Assembly (NCBI RefSeq): GCF_015832195.1
Contig: NC_052016.1
Span: forward strand, 85,318,547-85,382,546
Length of the DNA stretch: 64,000 bases
Direction: 5' to 3'
From: Motacilla alba alba
Taxonomy: Eukaryota > Chordata > Aves > Passeriformes > Motacillidae
The translations under genes were made by a program, and so were the position numbers. Under the pieces are notes generated by a model that worked only from the letters and a program-made list of their open reading frames with translations, did no database searches and was not told the origin of the DNA. This document shows, piece after piece, positions 61,276 to 64,000 of the stretch (positions are counted from its first letter, which is position 1; the number at the start of each line of letters is the position of its first letter).

Positions 61276-62372
61276 TGGTGGATTGACCCTGGCTGGACAC
61301 CAGGTGCCCACCAAAGCTGCTTTGTCACTCCCCTCCTCAAGAGGACAGGGGAGGGAAAATGTAGTGGAAAGGTCAAGATAAGGGTAGGGAGAGATCACTC
61401 ATCAACTACTGTAATGGGCAAAACAGACTCAAATTGGGGAATTTAATTTAATTTATTACCAGTCAAATCAGAGAAGGGTAATGGGAAATAAATCCGAATC
61501 TTAAAACTCCTTCTCCGTACCACTCTCTTCTTCCCAGGCTCAGCTTCACTTCCAGTTTTCACCACCTCCTTTGCACAGGGAATGAGGATTGTGGTCAGTT
61601 CATCACACATTGTCTCTGCCACTCCTTTCTCCTCAGGGTCAGGACTCTCCACACTCTGCTTTGCTCCAGAGTGGGGTTGCTCCCATGGAAGAGTTTTTAA
61701 TGAACTTCCCCAATACAAATCCTTCCCATGGGCTACAGCTCTTCAGGAACTGCTCCAGTGTGAGTCCCTTCCATGGGGTGCAGTCCTTCAAGAAGAGTCT
61801 GCTCCAGGTGTGGGTCTCTGATGGGTTCACAAGTCCTGGCAAACGTCCTGCAGAGGGGGCTCATCTTTCCATGGGGCCACAGGTCTTGCTAGGAGCCTGG
61901 TCTAGTGTGACTTTCCCATGGGGATCACAGCCTTCTTCAGGGTACATCCACCTGTTCTGATGTGGGGTCCTCCGTGGGCTGCAAGCAGATATTTGCTGCT
62001 CTGTGGTCCTCCATGGGCTGCTGGGGAATATCTGCTGGGGAATATCTGTGCCTGGAGCATTTCTTCCCCATCCTTCTCCACTGACCTTGGTGTCTTCAGA
62101 GTTGTACATATTCCCACTCCTCTCTCTAGCTGCAGCTGCTGTTGTGAAGGGTTTTTTCTCCCTTTCCTTAATCTGTTTCTCAGAGGTGCTGCCTCTGATC
62201 ACTTACGGGCTTGGCTTTGGCCAGCAGGGAGTCTGTGTTGGAGCCCGCTGTCACTGGCTCTCTCAGACATAGGATTTCTTACAAAAACCTCTGGCGGTTC
62301 TTACAAAAACCTCTGTATCCCCCTGCCAACCAAGACCTTGCCACATAAACCAATACAAATGTTAACCTAACA
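61276..62372 (-). mobile_element. Solo LTR (about 1.1 kb) of an avian endogenous retrovirus, minus strand
   Basis: A long LTR whose plus strand begins tggtggattgaccctggctg and ends aatgttaacctaaca. Read on the minus strand it starts TGTTAGGTTAACATTTG. It has internal short repeats around gcagcccatgg and an AATAAA poly(A) signal (plus 61452-61457) about 180 bp before its 3' end, which sets the strand. There is no internal viral coding sequence. It resembles a widespread avian ERV LTR; the family name is not certain. Confidence 0.85.
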
Positions 62373-63060
62373 CTGCCAATTCCACCACTACCATGTCCCT
62401 ATGTGCCATATCTAGGCTTTTAAATGCTTCCGAGGTTGATGACTCCATCACTTCCCTGGACAGCCTGTTCCAATGGCTGACCACCCTTTCAGTGAAGAAT
62501 TTTTTTCTAATATCCAACCTGAATCTGCCCTGGCACAACCTGGGGCCATTTCCTCTCTTCCTATTGCTAGTTGCCTGGGAAAAGTGGCTGACCTCCGCCT
62601 TGAACATCAGTAAGGTCTCTCTTGAGTCTCCTTTTCTCCAGACTAAACAACCCCAGCTCCCTCAGCCACTCATCTTAAGGCCCTTCCCCAGTTCTGTTGC
62701 CCTTCTCTGAACACGTTCCAGCACCTCAGTGTCTTTCTGGTTGTGAGTGGCCCAGACTTGGACACTGGATTTGAGGTGTGGCCTCTCCAGTGTTGAGTAC
62801 AGGGGACGATCACTGTCCTGGTCCTGCTGGCCACACTATTGCTGATACAGGCCAAGATGACATTGGCCTTCTTGGCCACCTGGGCTCACTGCCAGCTCAT
62901 GTTCAACAGCTCTGGACCAGCACCCCAGGTCGTTTTCTGCTCTGCAGTTCTTCAGCAACTCTTGTCCCAGCCTGTAGTGCTACATGGGGCTTTTGTGAGC
63001 CACGTGCAGAACCCAGCACTTGGCCTTGTTGAACCTCGTGCCATTGGCCTTATGTAATAT
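62373..63060 (-). mobile_element. CR1 LINE, right part of a CR1 split by an LTR
   Basis: The plus strand continues the inverted CR1 exactly after the LTR: caccactaccatgtccctat, cctgttccaatggctgacca, gtgaagaatttttttctaa, tgtggcctctccagtgttga and ttggccttgttgaacctcg. It is about 690 bp and inactive. With the left part it makes one CR1 of about 740 bp. Confidence 0.94.
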
Positions 63061-64000
63061 GGTCAAAGTGTAAGGAATCTAAATCTGGAATAGCTCCTAA
63101 TTTGGACCATCATTGTACCCTGTAGTAGCATGGTGAAGTGAGTAGGAATTGGTTGGTGCTGTTGCTGCTTGCAACTGCGATGGTCTTTGGATCTCCTGAA
63201 AATCTGGCAACTCTTGTTTTTGTAGGGCCTGTGTTCACCTCTTCTATTGTGTCAATATAAACCAAGAATACTGCAGTTTATTTCTGCTGGGTGGCTACTG
63301 GTAGGGATTATGCAGCTCTCTCCATGTTGTGTGGATAAAGGCAGCACATGCCACTCTCTTCTCCCCCATCTGCTGATGAGCTGTGAAACGTGGTGCTAAT
63401 CGAAAGGCTGTTCCAATATGCAGCAGATTAAATAGTGCTTTGATTTTGTTACCTGAAGTCATAATTCCTGTTTAGTTAAGTATTTAAAAGTATCTTTAAG
63501 ACATTTAATTGTAAAGACATTCAGGAACTTGGTAAATTGTACTAAATTTGTGTTAACTTTCAGTGTTAAATTGTGTTTACTTTCAGTGGGATGTCCTTTT
63601 TCTGGTTTAGTGATGCACAAAATGTGGCAGTTGTCTAATGTCTTCATATATGAAGTTTATTAGTATACCTTTGAAAATATACCTTGGGCAATTAGTGCTG
63701 GCAGATACTGAATTTTAAGTCTTCTTTATGTGACATATTTTGGGGATTAATCTTTTAGCTGTTTAAAACACTTCATAAAACACAAATTGGTTTAGGGCCT
63801 TCTAGTAGTTCCTTTTATGAAGGGACAGAATCCTTTCTCTATGCTTAAAAGTATGGTTTTTTGTTTTGACATTTGTATTGTTAGTTGCATGTTAAATACA
63901 GTTTGTATGTTACTGTCTTGTAACTTTCTGCAGCTCATCATGGGAGTGTGCATATCCACAAAATTTTAATTGAAACTGACCTATAAACCCCCTGGTTTTA

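Larger units (their letters stand above)
58713..64000 (+). other. TM9SF2: TM9SF2 intron 4 (right-truncated)
   Basis: It starts with gtaagt and runs to the window edge. Up to 61.2 kb and after 63.06 kb nothing was recognised. The middle holds a CR1 split by an LTR. No further TM9SF2 exon was found. Confidence 0.8.

Noticed and set aside
61443..62370. Frames of 80-150 codons with repeated TPWKGLTLEQFLKSCSPWEG-type text
   Set aside because: They are translations of the internal short repeats of the LTR, not a viral or host protein.
58713..64000. A fifth TM9SF2 exon (IVDNMPVTWCYD region)
   Set aside because: No sequence encoding it was found after the exon 4 donor. It must lie beyond the window.
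1..64000. CRISPR arrays, prokaryotic operons, tRNA or rRNA genes
   Set aside because: The window is vertebrate nuclear DNA. No such pattern was seen on either strand.

Overview
The window looks like nuclear DNA from a bird. It holds many CR1 LINE fragments with typical avian 3' ends and two avian-type endogenous-retrovirus LTRs. AT-rich introns and intergenic DNA are broken by short, very CpG-rich promoter islands. The gene order UBAC2 (+), a GPR183-family receptor (-), TM9SF2 (+) matches the conserved vertebrate block that lies at human 13q32. Three protein-coding genes can be supported from sequence, and two of them are cut by the window edges. Calls rest on reading exons, splice sites and remembered family sequences; no search was run.

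Layout. Positions 1-8.2 kb hold the 3' end of UBAC2: an intron, the last two coding exons (4010-4129 and 7468-7575) and the 3' UTR with poly(A) signals. From 8.2 to 16.7 kb is intergenic DNA with three CR1 pieces and an orphan CpG-rich block at about 13.5-13.86 kb. A single-exon, GPR183-like oxysterol/chemoattractant-type GPCR is on the minus strand at 16760-17818. A CpG island at 18.4-18.95 kb is its probable promoter; it contains a CGGGA pentamer array and a TCC tract. From 19 to 51 kb is a large gene-poor interval with CR1 fragments, simple repeats, a few small CpG-rich patches and some candidate regulatory motifs, including an ISRE-like tandem array at 41.77 kb. From 51.4 kb to the end is the 5' part of TM9SF2: CpG-island promoter, signal-peptide exon, exons 2-4, and introns carrying CR1s, a 33-bp tandem repeat and two solo LTRs, one of them inserted into a CR1.

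The three genes form no operon-like unit. UBAC2 is an ER rhomboid-like UBA protein, TM9SF2 is a Golgi/endosomal nonaspanin, and the receptor is a leukocyte-type GPCR. They are linked only by conserved synteny. In human, GPR183 and GPR18 lie inside UBAC2 introns on the opposite strand. Here the receptor lies downstream of the UBAC2 stop codon. With its moderate similarity to human GPR183, this suggests either a relocated GPR183 or, more likely, an extra paralogue. I found no evidence for a wholly new biological system. The best leads are the receptor and its island, the ISRE-like array, the orphan CpG island and one well-formed cryptic exon.
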